DNA of 38,279 nt from IMG/VR virus record IMGVR_UViG_3300032240_001164, positions 1 to 38,279 of that record; one strand, written 5' to 3'. Each line of letters begins with the position of its first letter. The first letter of the stretch is position 1. Below are positions 25,791-33,833 of this stretch, one piece after another. The notes beneath the pieces were generated by a model. It did not search any database and was not told the DNA's origin. It was given only the letters and a program-made list of their open reading frames with translations. Origin of the DNA: a virus. Made by a program: the position numbers and the translations under genes.

Positions 25791-26566
25791 TGGGTAGAGA
25801 TATAGTTAGCAATTTAAAATTTAAAAAAAATACTGGTGTTTTTCAACCAGAAGAATTTGCAAGAATGCTCGATGACGCATACTTAAACACAAAAAGAGGC
25901 GATCAATCTTTAACTAAAACATCTTTTAGTCCAAGTAGTATTGGGTACGGACATGGTAATTGCCCTAGATATTGGTATATGGCTTTTAGTGGTGCAATGT
26001 TTATTGACGATAATGATTCTATCGCAGTAGCCAATATGGCACAGGGTACGCAGGCACACGAAAGACTTCAGGGTCTTATTAAAACTATGCCAAACTTCGT
26101 AGCAGAAGAACAAGAAATTACAAATGAATATCCTCCTATTCGTGGTTTTATAGATCTAATACTGGATTGGAATGGCGAAAAGGTTATCGGAGAAATCAAA
26201 ACTGCAAAGCAGGAAGTTTGGGATACACGTCAAGCAGAAATGAAATCTTCTGCTAATCATATGCTACAACTTCTTACTTATATGAAACTTACTGATGCTA
26301 AAGAAGGATTCTTTTTGTATGAAAATAAAAATACACAAGAGGTTCTTATTATTCCAGTTCAAATGAATGAGCGAAATAAAAAGATCATTGAAGATACATT
26401 TATTTGGCTCAGAGAAGTTTGGGATAATTTTAAAGATGGCGACCTGCCATTAAGAGCTTTTACTAAATCTACTTCGTCATGCAAGTATTGTCCTTTAAAA
26501 AAAGAATGTTGGGCTGGATCAACTGGTACTGTACAAATTGATGCTTTCGAGGTGCCAAAGATATGA
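25790..26566 (+). CDS. Cas4/RecB-like PD-(D/E)xK exonuclease with Fe-S cluster
   Basis: This 258-residue protein holds Cys58 (GNCPRYW), His90 (QAHE), Asp122 (GFIDLIL), Glu135 and Lys137 (GEIKTAK), then Cys231-x2-Cys234-x5-Cys240 (SCKYCPLKKECW). One Cys far upstream plus three at the C-terminus is the 4Fe-4S pattern of the Cas4/AddB/RecB-type nucleases. These are 5'-3' or ssDNA exonucleases involved in end processing. No CRISPR array or other cas gene is nearby, so a replication or recombination role beside RecA and RuvC is more likely than CRISPR adaptation. Phage Cas4-like proteins are well known. Confidence 0.85.
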   Translation: MGRDIVSNLKFKKNTGVFQPEEFARMLDDAYLNTKRGDQSLTKTSFSPSSIGYGHGNCPRYWYMAFSGAMFIDDNDSIAVANMAQGTQAHERLQGLIKTMPNFVAEEQEITNEYPPIRGFIDLILDWNGEKVIGEIKTAKQEVWDTRQAEMKSSANHMLQLLTYMKLTDAKEGFFLYENKNTQEVLIIPVQMNERNKKIIEDTFIWLREVWDNFKDGDLPLRAFTKSTSSCKYCPLKKECWAGSTGTVQIDAFEVPKI

Positions 26567-26841
26567 TTTGCTTCAATAAGGAATGTGCTAAGGATTTTAC
26601 TCCTAAAACACATAACCAAAAATATTGTTGCGATGAATGTTGCAGGTTGGCAACAAACAGAAGAATCATGGAAAAATATTATGAAAAAAAAGCAATAAAA
26701 AATGGTGCCTTAAGAAAATGCAAAAAGTGTACATCAGAATTAAGTAGATACAATAACACTGAAGTTTGTTCAACATGTGAAAAAAATTTTTATATTGAGA
26801 GCAGAAAATTGATTTGGGGTATTATCAATGACATTGGCTAA
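26563..26841 (+). CDS. Double zinc-finger protein
   Basis: This 92-residue protein has two sites. The first is C3-x4-C8-x13-C22-x3-C26 (with NQKYCCDECCRLATNRR), a pattern I know from actinophage and plasmid zinc proteins. The second is C53-x2-C56-x12-C69-x2-C72 (KCKKC, CSTC). The linker is a basic helix (RRIMEKYYEKKAIKNGALRK). It overlaps both the Cas4-like and RuvC-like genes and probably binds nucleic acid. Function is otherwise unknown. Confidence 0.75.
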   Translation: MICFNKECAKDFTPKTHNQKYCCDECCRLATNRRIMEKYYEKKAIKNGALRKCKKCTSELSRYNNTEVCSTCEKNFYIESRKLIWGIINDIG

Positions 26842-27394
26842 TCTAGTAAAAACAAAAGCCAACCGTGTATTAGGCATAGATGCTTCAACAAATTCAATTG
26901 CTTTTTGTTTAATGGAAAATGACATGCCATTAAAATGGGGTAAAATTGATTTAGTCGGAAGAGATATATATGAAAAGATTTATGACGCTAAAGTAAAGAC
27001 TCATTTGATGCTAGATCAATTAAAAGCAGATTATATTGCCATAGAGGGTGCGGTGTTTGTAAAATCGGCGGATGCTGTTATAAAATTATCCTACGTATAC
27101 GGTGTAGTTATTGCCGAGCTTATGGCTACTGGTGCTAAAGTTATAACTATTTCCCCTTCTTCTTGGCAAGCATACATAGGCAATAAGAATCCTACAAAAG
27201 ATGAGAAAGCGGCGATAAGATTAAAAAATCCAGGCTATGCAGATTCATGGTATCAGAATCAACTTAGAAATATGAGAAAGCAAAGAACAGCAGATTATTT
27301 TAATAAAAAATTTAATTTAAGCGTAAACGATTTTGATGTTGCAGATGCATTCGGTATCGCACATTTTACCAATACAACATTAACGGAGAGATGA
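26828..27394 (+). CDS. ruvC: RuvC-like Holliday junction resolvase
   Basis: This 188-residue RNase H-fold protein has the catalytic set of RuvC: D18 in VLGIDAST, E73 in IAIEGAVF, and D170/D173 in NDFDVADAFGIA. The spacing (E about 55 after the first Asp, the D-x-x-D about 97 later) is that of RuvC. The middle is longer than in E. coli RuvC, with a basic stretch (RNMRKQRTADYFNKKF) likely to contact DNA. It would cut branched DNA before packaging. It is the last clear recombination gene and sits next to the Cas4-like and zinc-finger genes, all overlapping. Confidence 0.85.
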   Translation: MTLANLVKTKANRVLGIDASTNSIAFCLMENDMPLKWGKIDLVGRDIYEKIYDAKVKTHLMLDQLKADYIAIEGAVFVKSADAVIKLSYVYGVVIAELMATGAKVITISPSSWQAYIGNKNPTKDEKAAIRLKNPGYADSWYQNQLRNMRKQRTADYFNKKFNLSVNDFDVADAFGIAHFTNTTLTER

Positions 27395-27975
27395 TGCAAG
27401 CCAATACTCGTGAAGAAGAGTTTGTAATTAATATGTTAAATGGTAAGAGAGACGGGTATTACGTTGAGCTCGGGGCTTTTCATTCAAAAAATGGAAACAA
27501 TACATATACATTAGAAAAAGAATATGGTTGGAAAGGAGTGGCATTTGATATTGTAGATCATTCAGTAAAAGAATATAATGAAAATAGATCTAACCCATGC
27601 TTACTAGAGGACGCCACCACTTTTGATTATAGAAAATATTTTGAAGAAAATAATTTTCCAAAACAAATAGATTTTTTACAAGTTGATGTCGATAGTGGCT
27701 ATGATAGAGAAGGTAATTCTGTTGTTAGTCCCTATCAAAGTCTTTGGGCGTTATTAAATGTGCCATTAACTACATATAGATTTTCAGTCATTACATTTGA
27801 ACACGATGCTATTATTGAATATAAAAATATTCCAATGAGAGATGCACAAAGAGAAATTCTTCATTCTTTGGGGTACAAAATGGTTGGAAGAAGTACTCAT
27901 GAAGATTGGTGGGTAGATCCAAAAGTTATACCATACAATCATTTTAAAAATTATTGGCATGTAAGCGTTCTATGA
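27391..27975 (+). CDS. FkbM-like methyltransferase
   Basis: This 194-residue protein has an SAM-binding start (GYYVELGAFHSKNGNNTYTL, then GWKGVAFDI) and the FkbM-type D-x-D segment (FLQVDVDSGYD) followed by VITFEHDAI. FkbM-like methyltransferases act on sugar or other hydroxyls of small molecules and glycans. It is the first of a run of modification enzymes (two methyltransferases and a GT25-like transferase) after the resolvase. Its start overlaps the resolvase end. Confidence 0.75.
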   Translation: MMQANTREEEFVINMLNGKRDGYYVELGAFHSKNGNNTYTLEKEYGWKGVAFDIVDHSVKEYNENRSNPCLLEDATTFDYRKYFEENNFPKQIDFLQVDVDSGYDREGNSVVSPYQSLWALLNVPLTTYRFSVITFEHDAIIEYKNIPMRDAQREILHSLGYKMVGRSTHEDWWVDPKVIPYNHFKNYWHVSVL

Positions 27976-28118
27976 AACTTTATCAAAGTAAAGACTGGCT
28001 ATATAGACGCTATGTAGTTCAAAAGAAAAATGTAACTGAAATTGCAAAAGAGTGCGAAGTTTCAGCTATGACTATACAAAGATACCTAGATCAGTTTGGA
28101 TTAATTAAAAAAAGATGA
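27972..28118 (+). CDS. Tiny helix-turn-helix protein
   Basis: This 48-residue frame has stop-start overlaps at both ends (ATGA with the gene before; ATGA with the next). Its second half is a clean helix-turn-helix: VTEIAKECEVSAMTIQRYL, ending FGLIKKR. This resembles the resolvase/transposase-type recognition fold. It has no catalytic part, so it is more likely a DNA-binding regulator than a recombinase remnant. Confidence 0.7.
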   Translation: MKLYQSKDWLYRRYVVQKKNVTEIAKECEVSAMTIQRYLDQFGLIKKR

Positions 28119-28861
28119 ATTTTGACATAACAAAAATGTGCTATAGAATATTCCATATCCCAGGATATGGGGACTACGGTAATGTAAGATCTAAATTGTA
28201 CAATGATTTAGATTCATATTTAGAACATAAGATATCTAAATTAAATACCGAAACTATTTTAATTAGCAGTAGAGAGCAATATGACGAGTTTAATAATAAA
28301 TATAATTTATTAAACCCTAAAATTGATTTTAAATGGGGAGAACTTGGCATTTGGGCAAGCAATCTCTTAGCTATCCAAAACTTTTTAAAATCTGATTATG
28401 AATATGTTATGCTTATGGAAGATGATATTTATGTTGAAGATAAAGATAAATTCATTAAGTTGTTATCTGAATACATGAATCAATTACCAGAAGATTGGCA
28501 AGCATTTAGTTATTTTGTAGACCCTAATCAGTTTGATAGATTTGGGACTATTACAACAGTAGGTGAAATGACTGGATTTTCCTATACCAGAAAGTTACCA
28601 GATGTTGAAAAGGGCCCAGTTGTAAAAGCATACCAGGATTGGTCGATGCTCTGTTATATATTAAATAGAAATTCTGCTCAAAGTATTTTAGACGATGTTA
28701 AAAAATTAGGACTTATATTCCCTATAGATTGGCATTTGTTTAGGCAGCCAGAAAAATTTACAACATATACTTTAAGTCCATATGCAGAAAAAGGATGTGA
28801 CAGATATGACGTTATATCCACTTTTCAATTAAGAGAGGAACCAATTAAAATAAATGACTAA
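28115..28861 (+). CDS. GT25-like glycosyltransferase
   Basis: This 248-residue protein has the pattern of glycosyltransferase family 25 (LOS/LPS-type galactosyl or glucosyl transferases): KWGELGIWASNLLAI, then YEYVMLMEDDIYVE (the D-x-D-like metal and donor site), then DWSMLCYILNRNSAQSIL and PIDWHLF. In a phage it may modify virion proteins, host surface glycans or DNA. It lies between an FkbM-like and a class I methyltransferase, with overlaps on both sides. I cannot say what is the acceptor. Confidence 0.75.
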   Translation: MNFDITKMCYRIFHIPGYGDYGNVRSKLYNDLDSYLEHKISKLNTETILISSREQYDEFNNKYNLLNPKIDFKWGELGIWASNLLAIQNFLKSDYEYVMLMEDDIYVEDKDKFIKLLSEYMNQLPEDWQAFSYFVDPNQFDRFGTITTVGEMTGFSYTRKLPDVEKGPVVKAYQDWSMLCYILNRNSAQSILDDVKKLGLIFPIDWHLFRQPEKFTTYTLSPYAEKGCDRYDVISTFQLREEPIKIND

Positions 28862-29453
28862 TAGCTATAGTCGATCAACAAGTATTCCAAATTGGTTTGC
28901 TGGAACAGAATCTGAAAGAAATTTTGAAAGATATACGGAACAGTTTATTGGTAAAGAAAATTTAAACTTTTTAGAAATAGGATCTTTCTGTGGAGATAGT
29001 TCTGTATGGATGTTAAAAAATGTTTTAACTGGGTATAATTCAAAACTTACTTGTGTAGACCCTTGGCTAGTAGATGTAGAGAATTTGTCATTTGATTGGA
29101 AAGAAATTGAAAATGAATTTGATAAACAAACTGTCATTTATTCAGATAAAGTTTTAAAATATCAAAATTTTAGTAAAGACTGGTTAATGAATAATAGATC
29201 TATTTTATATGATTTTATTTATATAGATGGAGATCATACTGGGAAAGCCGTCATAGAGGATTGCGTATTATCTTGGGATTTGCTAAAATTAAATGGAGTC
29301 ATGGCTTTTGATGATTACGAATGGAATCATCCAGAGCCAAATGAAACAAGTCCTAAAATAGCTGTAGATTTATTTTTACAGACACATAAAAATGAAATTG
29401 AATTGATCCACAAAGGGTGGCAAGTCTGGGTAAGGAAAATAAAGGCGGCTTAA
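28854..29453 (+). CDS. Class I SAM-dependent methyltransferase
   Basis: This 199-residue protein has a SAM-binding motif I (NFLEIGSFCGDSSVWML), motif II (LTCVDPWLVD) and the acidic post-motif (YDFIYIDGDHTGKAVIEDCV), then NGVMAFDDYEW. This is the pattern of the small-molecule/sugar O-methyltransferase group (Methyltransf_24-like). It is the third enzyme of the modification cluster and overlaps the glycosyltransferase gene. The acceptor is not deducible. Confidence 0.8.
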   Translation: MTNSYSRSTSIPNWFAGTESERNFERYTEQFIGKENLNFLEIGSFCGDSSVWMLKNVLTGYNSKLTCVDPWLVDVENLSFDWKEIENEFDKQTVIYSDKVLKYQNFSKDWLMNNRSILYDFIYIDGDHTGKAVIEDCVLSWDLLKLNGVMAFDDYEWNHPEPNETSPKIAVDLFLQTHKNEIELIHKGWQVWVRKIKAA

Positions 29454-29455
29454 TA

Positions 29456-29782
29456 ATGAGACCAGTTTTTGAAGATACAGAAACATTTCGTTGTGATGAT
29501 TTATATTTACATGCAGTATCAGCTCCGTCTGGTACTAAAATATTTAACGTATGTCATGAAATTGCACATTTGCTAATTGATAAAAATATTTCTTATGGGG
29601 ATTCAGCTTTAAATCCTGCTAGAATATTTTCTCAAGCGGGCCCAACGGAACAACTTAAAGTAAGAATTGATGATAAATTAAATAGAGTTATGAATAACCA
29701 AGGATACGCTGGAGATAACGATATTGATGATTTAATTGGATATTTAATTCTTTATAAAATTGCCAATGCTCAATCGGATTGA
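29456..29782 (+). CDS. DUF1599/Nmad1-like nucleotide-modification-associated protein
   Basis: I place the start at ATG 29456, two bases after the previous stop; an upstream in-frame start at 29417 would overlap the methyltransferase gene. The 108-residue product has KNISYGDSALNPARIF, then KVRIDDKLNRV and DIDDLIGYLILYKIANA. The K-x-x-x-YG, dimeric D-K-x-x-R and D-x-x-x-D-L-x-x-Y pattern matches DUF1599 (phage nucleotide modification-associated domain 1). Some members sit beside thymidylate synthase or base-hypermodification genes. Here it follows methyl- and glycosyltransferase genes. Confidence 0.65.
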   Translation: MRPVFEDTETFRCDDLYLHAVSAPSGTKIFNVCHEIAHLLIDKNISYGDSALNPARIFSQAGPTEQLKVRIDDKLNRVMNNQGYAGDNDIDDLIGYLILYKIANAQSD

Positions 29783-29807
29783 CATTTTGGTCGACTAAAA
29801 GTATAAT
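29779..29807 (+). promoter_or_regulatory. Consensus promoter TTGACA-17-TATAAT, near-leaderless
   Basis: Both boxes match the consensus (TTGACA 29779-29784; TATAAT 29802-29807) at the ideal 17-base spacing. The -10 ends eight bases before the ATG at 29816, so the mRNA would start one or two bases from the start codon. This is the strongest promoter in the window and drives the terminase genes. Confidence 0.9.
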
Positions 29808-29815
29808 ATTACTAT

Positions 29816-30352
29816 ATGGAAATTGAATTAGCAGAGCATTTTGACCGCATGAATACGGTAGTTGCTGAATTATTAAAAGGGAATAACCCTACTCAAATCG
29901 CCTCTGTAACGGGTTTTAAACGGGCTGAAGTTGTAGATCTTATAGATGAGTGGAAGGCTGTTGTTTATAATGACAGCGGGGCACGGGACAGGGCTAAAGA
30001 GGCAATCAATGGTGCGGATAAGCATTACTCTATGTTAATTAAAGAAGCCTGGAAAACCGTTGAAGATGCAGATCAATCTGGTCAGTTAAATGTAAAATCT
30101 GGTGCATTAAAATTAATTGCAGATATTGAAGGTAAAAGAATTGAAATGCTGCAAAAAGTGGGGCTATTGGATAACGCAGAATTAGCATCACATATTGCAG
30201 AGACAGAACATAAACAAGAAATCTTGGTTAAAATATTAAAAGAAGTAACAGCACAATGTTCTCATTGTAAGATGGAAGTTGCAAAAAGACTTTCTCAAAT
30301 TACTGGAATTGTTGAGCCTATAGTAATTCAAGAGGGAACTAGTGGCAATTAA
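29816..30352 (+). CDS. Terminase small subunit (putative)
   Basis: This 178-residue helical protein lies immediately before the large terminase. An N-terminal helix-turn-helix (AELLKGNNPTQIASVTGF, then KRAEVVDLIDEW) would recognise packaging DNA. The middle is helical (HYSMLIKEAWKTVEDADQSG) and residues about 150-156 hold C-x2-C (QCSHCKMEV). This size and architecture match small terminase subunits in actinophages. It overlaps the large subunit by 11 bases and has a consensus promoter with no ribosome site. Confidence 0.7.
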   Translation: MEIELAEHFDRMNTVVAELLKGNNPTQIASVTGFKRAEVVDLIDEWKAVVYNDSGARDRAKEAINGADKHYSMLIKEAWKTVEDADQSGQLNVKSGALKLIADIEGKRIEMLQKVGLLDNAELASHIAETEHKQEILVKILKEVTAQCSHCKMEVAKRLSQITGIVEPIVIQEGTSGN

Positions 30353-32144
30353 TTTTGACGACCTTATTGATATTCTGGATGGCGAAGAGTTTGAAGAAAG
30401 ACCAATTGATCTAAGAACTTTTGTTACTAGTCCAGATTATTTAGGACTTCCTCCTTTATCAGATTATCAATATACTTTAATCGAAAAAAGTTCTCAAATT
30501 TATAAAAAGTCTACTCTAAGCAAGTTATTTGGAGAAGACGAAGGAACCAGAATATTTAAGCAAACTGCCAATGAGGTAGTAGCTCAACTGGGAAAAGGTT
30601 CTGGAAAAGATTATTGCTCTACAATTGCTGTAGCGTATATCGTATATTTATTGCTATGCCTTAAAGATCCTGCAGCATATTATGGAAAACCTCCAGGAGA
30701 TTCAATAGATATTATTAACATTGCTATTAACGCACAGCAAGCAAGCAATGTATTCTTTAAAGGATTTAAAACAAGAATTGATAGGTCGCCTTGGTTTATC
30801 GGGAAATATAGCGATAAAGCCTCTGAAGTTAAATTTAATAAGAATATTACCGTGCATTCTGGACACTCAGAAAGAGAGGCATGGGAAGGATACAACGTTA
30901 TTGTCGTAATTCTAGATGAAATTTCTGGGTTTTCAATTGAAAATACAACGGGACACGAACAAGCAAAAACTGGTGTTGCTATTTATGATATGTACAGAGC
31001 ATCAGTAGATTCACGTTTTCCAGATTTTGGTAAAGTTATTTTGCTTTCATTCCCAAGATATAAAAATGACTATATTCAACAAAGATACGATGCCGTCATT
31101 GCAGAAAAAGAAACCGTTGTTCGAAATTATAAATTTAAAATGGATGAAGATCTTCCAGACAACACGGACGGGAACGAGTTTGATATTGAATGGGAAGAAG
31201 ATCATATTATTTCCTATAAGATTCCTAAAGTTTATGCTCTTAAAAGACCTACTTGGGAAATCAATCCTACAAGAAGCATTAATGATTTTAAGGTAGCTTT
31301 TTATACAAACCCATTAGATGCATTAGCAAGATTTGCCTGTATGCCACCCGAGGCCGTAGATGCATTTTTTAAATCAAGAGAAAAAATTGAATTAGCATTT
31401 AATAATACAGCTTTAGCGGTAGATGATTTTGGAAGATTTCAAACATGGTTTGCCTCAGATCCAGATAAAGAATACTTTATTCACGTAGACTTGGCTCAAA
31501 AACATGACCATTGTGCAGTAGCTTTAGCACACGTACAAAAATGGGTAAATGTTAAAGTAACTAATGATTATTCACAACCAGCTCCAATAGTCGAGGTAGA
31601 CGCTGTAAGGTTTTGGACACCAACTGCAGATAAGTCTGTTGATTTTACCGAAGTAAAAGATTATATTTTATCTTTAAGAACATTAGGGTTTAAAATAAGG
31701 GTCTGCACCTTTGACCGATGGAACTCTCACGATATGATGCAACAACTAAAACAATACGGAATTAACACAGAAATTCTATCGGTTGCTAAAAAACATTATG
31801 ATGACATGGCAATGGTTGTATTAGAAGAAAGATTGCGTGGGCCACATATTAAGTTGTTAATTGATGAACTTCTTCAATTAAGAATTATGCGTGATAAAGT
31901 AGACCACCCAAGAAAAGGTTCTAAAGACTTAGCAGATGCTGTTTGCGGTTCTATATATAATGCAATATCTAGAACAAGATTCGACAATAACCCAGAGGTA
32001 GACATACATACTTTTGAATCAATGAGTTACGATCAAGATTTTGGGACTCCTGCAGATGGAGAAACTTATAACTATAATATGATTAGGGCACCTAAAATGC
32101 CTCAGCATCTTGCAGATGCATTAGACGGAATGGAAATACTGTGA
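30342..32144 (+). CDS. terL: Terminase large subunit
   Basis: This 600-residue packaging motor starts with GTG at 30342. The ATPase has Walker A as QLGKGSGKD and Walker B as NVIVVILDEIS, followed by a coupling segment. The nuclease half has the metal-binding HVDLAQKHDHCAVALAHV, a central Asp (VCTFDRWNSHD) and a third acidic site in KDLADAVCGSIYNA, as in the RNase H-like nuclease of TerL. It cuts and pumps DNA into the prohead. Next to it is the small subunit; portal and capsid genes, expected downstream, are not in the window. Confidence 0.92.
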   Translation: MAINFDDLIDILDGEEFEERPIDLRTFVTSPDYLGLPPLSDYQYTLIEKSSQIYKKSTLSKLFGEDEGTRIFKQTANEVVAQLGKGSGKDYCSTIAVAYIVYLLLCLKDPAAYYGKPPGDSIDIINIAINAQQASNVFFKGFKTRIDRSPWFIGKYSDKASEVKFNKNITVHSGHSEREAWEGYNVIVVILDEISGFSIENTTGHEQAKTGVAIYDMYRASVDSRFPDFGKVILLSFPRYKNDYIQQRYDAVIAEKETVVRNYKFKMDEDLPDNTDGNEFDIEWEEDHIISYKIPKVYALKRPTWEINPTRSINDFKVAFYTNPLDALARFACMPPEAVDAFFKSREKIELAFNNTALAVDDFGRFQTWFASDPDKEYFIHVDLAQKHDHCAVALAHVQKWVNVKVTNDYSQPAPIVEVDAVRFWTPTADKSVDFTEVKDYILSLRTLGFKIRVCTFDRWNSHDMMQQLKQYGINTEILSVAKKHYDDMAMVVLEERLRGPHIKLLIDELLQLRIMRDKVDHPRKGSKDLADAVCGSIYNAISRTRFDNNPEVDIHTFESMSYDQDFGTPADGETYNYNMIRAPKMPQHLADALDGMEIL

Positions 32145-32392
32145 GTATATATCAAGAAAAAGCAAAAGAATGTAAATGTTGTGGAAAACATGTCCCAATG
32201 CCAATAGTTTTAAAAGAATATAATGGAGTAACCCTGTGTCCGACAACGTTTGCTAATGTTATAGAGTATAAGAGAATTTGGAAAGCTTTTGGTTCTAGAC
32301 CTATGGGAAACATAAGAAAACATTTTTCTGAATATGTTCAACAAATAGTTGAAGAAACTATTGACAAAAATGAAGACGGAACAATACAATAA
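32141..32392 (+). CDS. Small Cys-rich protein after terminase
   Basis: This 83-residue protein starts with GTG overlapping the TerL stop. An N-terminal C11-x-C13-C14 with C33 (KECKCCGKHV, VTLCPTT) could bind zinc. A helical C-terminal half follows (SEYVQQIVEETIDKNED). It has no recognised family. The tRNA promoter is embedded in its last codons, so its end is under double constraint. Confidence 0.6.
   Translation: MSIYQEKAKECKCCGKHVPMPIVLKEYNGVTLCPTTFANVIEYKRIWKAFGSRPMGNIRKHFSEYVQQIVEETIDKNEDGTIQ
32361..32390 (+). promoter_or_regulatory. tRNA promoter TTGACA-18-TACAAT
   Basis: TTGACA (32361-32366) and TACAAT (32385-32390) are 18 bases apart inside the preceding gene. The tRNA begins 10 bases after the -10 box, so the primary transcript would need at most a few bases of 5' trimming. 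Confidence 0.75.
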
Positions 32393-32399
32393 CAACTAG

Positions 32400-32473
32400 G
32401 CAACAGTAGCTTAGTTGGTTAAAGCCCCGAACTCATAATTCGGTAATCGTAGGTTCAAGTCCTACCTGTTGCA
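32400..32473 (+). tRNA. tRNA with CAT anticodon (Met elongator or Ile2)
   Basis: A full cloverleaf of 74 bases: acceptor GCAACAG/CTGTTGC, D arm GCTT/AAGC, anticodon stem CCGAA/TTCGG with loop CTCATAA (anticodon CAT), T arm GTAGG/CCTAC, discriminator A. CCA is not encoded. The G1-C72 pair rules out an initiator. The other phage tRNAs here read AGA, TTA and AAA, all A/T-type codons, so an Ile2 tRNA for ATA (after lysidine modification) is plausible. The sequence alone cannot decide. Confidence 0.93.
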
Positions 32474-32485
32474 CAAGGAGATCGT

Positions 32486-32794
32486 ATGGAAGAGGATTTT
32501 AAATCAGAAATGCTAGAATATTATATGTCTATAGGTGCAATAAGTATTGAGGCTATAGATGAAAATGGAGAAATTTTGTATGAAATTACTGAGCATGCAA
32601 AAGATGTTGCCCCAGAATTATGGGCAGCCCATACAGAATATGTGGATGAAACATTATTAGATCTATATAGCAAAGAACTTATTGAAATTGAATATAATGA
32701 AAATCTAGAAGCAATAATTCATTTATCTGAAGAGGGTTATAAAATTGCTTTGGAAAAAGGAGTAATCCCACCAGAAGGATATCAGGGGATATGA
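32486..32794 (+). CDS. Acidic protein of unknown function
   Basis: This 102-residue strongly acidic protein (EEDFKSEMLEYYMSIGAISI, then EAIIHLSEEGYKIAL) has AGGAGAT upstream of ATG, right after the tRNA. The C-terminal LSEEGYKIALEKG resembles a winged-helix wing or small helical domain, but no family is recognised. It overlaps the oxygenase gene that follows. Confidence 0.6.
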   Translation: MEEDFKSEMLEYYMSIGAISIEAIDENGEILYEITEHAKDVAPELWAAHTEYVDETLLDLYSKELIEIEYNENLEAIIHLSEEGYKIALEKGVIPPEGYQGI

Positions 32795-33354
32795 AAGAAT
32801 TATATTCAGGAATTTTTATTATTGAAAATTTTCTTACAGAAGAAGAACAAAAATATCATTTAGATTTAATAAACTCCTGTTCTGCAGAAGATTGGACAGG
32901 ACTTGCGATTAAAGAAATTGAGGATTCATATCAGGGTGATTCAGAAAAAATCAAATACGAAGTAGACAACAGGAACACATATTGGGACGATAAAGTAATT
33001 ATTGTGCCAAATGAACAACTAAATAATATTATAGAAAATCGTATTTCAAAAATTTTTAATGATGAATTTAAGATAACTAATGTAGGAAGAATCCAAAGGC
33101 AATATCCTGGATCTGAATTGCAAGTTCATTATGACCAAGGCAGTAACCCAACTTTACAAAAAGCTGTGTTAATATACTTAAATGATGATTATAATGGAGG
33201 AGAATTATTTTTCCCAGATCACAATTTTTCAATTAAGCCACCTGCAAGGAGTTTAATTACTTTCCCTGGCACAAAAGATTATTTGCATGGAGTTAAAATT
33301 TTATTAGATGGTCCAGACCGATTTGTTTTGCCATATTTTGGATTTACAAAATGA
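32791..33354 (+). CDS. Second 2-oxoglutarate/Fe(II)-dependent oxygenase
   Basis: This 187-residue protein has HxD at H113/D115 (VHYDQG), the strand AVLIYLNDDYNGGELFF, the segment PPARSLITFPG, the distal His166 (LHGV) and Arg177 for 2-oxoglutarate. It is shorter than the 24280 member and lacks its long N-terminal helices, so they are paralogues of different subtype. The substrate is unknown. It is coupled by overlap to the acidic protein before it and to the homoserine-dehydrogenase-like gene after it, which may mark a shared small-molecule or amino-acid pathway. Confidence 0.88.
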   Translation: MKELYSGIFIIENFLTEEEQKYHLDLINSCSAEDWTGLAIKEIEDSYQGDSEKIKYEVDNRNTYWDDKVIIVPNEQLNNIIENRISKIFNDEFKITNVGRIQRQYPGSELQVHYDQGSNPTLQKAVLIYLNDDYNGGELFFPDHNFSIKPPARSLITFPGTKDYLHGVKILLDGPDRFVLPYFGFTK

Positions 33355-33833
33355 CTTTAAATGTTTCTATATTTGGAGTTGGTCAAGTTGGTGGGCCGCT
33401 TGTAGATTTAATTAACCAAGACAATCGTCTTAAATTAGTAGGAGTTTCACGAAGCGACAATCAAACGGTTTTAAGTAATGAAAAACCAGATATTGTTATA
33501 GAAGCAATAGGCCCCGCAGATTATGCTAAACTGCTGTTGCTTCAAGCAATGAGAAACGGTCATGATGTTATTAGTTGTAATAAAGAAGCAATTAGACTTT
33601 ATAGCGATGAATTGTTTAAATGTGCAGAAGAAAATAATGTAACTATTTATCTTACTTCAATAGTTGCTGGATTCAAAAACAATGAGTTTCCTACACCATT
33701 AACACATAAAAACTTTAATGAATATTTAAATTTAAATCCATTTGGATTTCGTGGTGCAGGCGGAAAAGAAACAGCACAGGAAATGTACAACGACATATTA
33801 AGATCTATTGACAATCCTGTCGATAATATATAA
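33351..33833 (+). CDS. Homoserine-dehydrogenase-like protein lacking the catalytic domain
   Basis: This 160-residue protein has the Rossmann start (IFGVGQVGGPLVDLI, residues 7-21), then DIVIEAIG, NGHDVISCNKEAI (70-81), and YLTSIVAG (100-107) like the NAD-domain end of homoserine dehydrogenase. It then jumps to GFRGAGGKETAQEMYNDIL (132-150), which matches the extreme C-terminus of the enzyme (GxGAGGxPTAxxxxxDI). About 170-200 residues of catalytic and dimer domain are missing. As I recall, that last helix folds back onto the NAD domain, so the protein could be a neat stand-alone NAD(P)-binding module. No frameshift is evident. It might be a regulator or decoy, or an enzyme with another partner. 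Confidence 0.75.
   Translation: MTLNVSIFGVGQVGGPLVDLINQDNRLKLVGVSRSDNQTVLSNEKPDIVIEAIGPADYAKLLLLQAMRNGHDVISCNKEAIRLYSDELFKCAEENNVTIYLTSIVAGFKNNEFPTPLTHKNFNEYLNLNPFGFRGAGGKETAQEMYNDILRSIDNPVDNI

Noticed and set aside
25790-26566. CRISPR-linked role for the Cas4-like nuclease
   Set aside because: No repeat-spacer array and no cas1/cas2-like gene are present in the window.
27972-28118. Remnant of a resolvase or transposase
   Set aside because: Only a helix-turn-helix is present, with no catalytic residues, inverted ends or flanking duplications, and the gene is neatly coupled to its neighbours.
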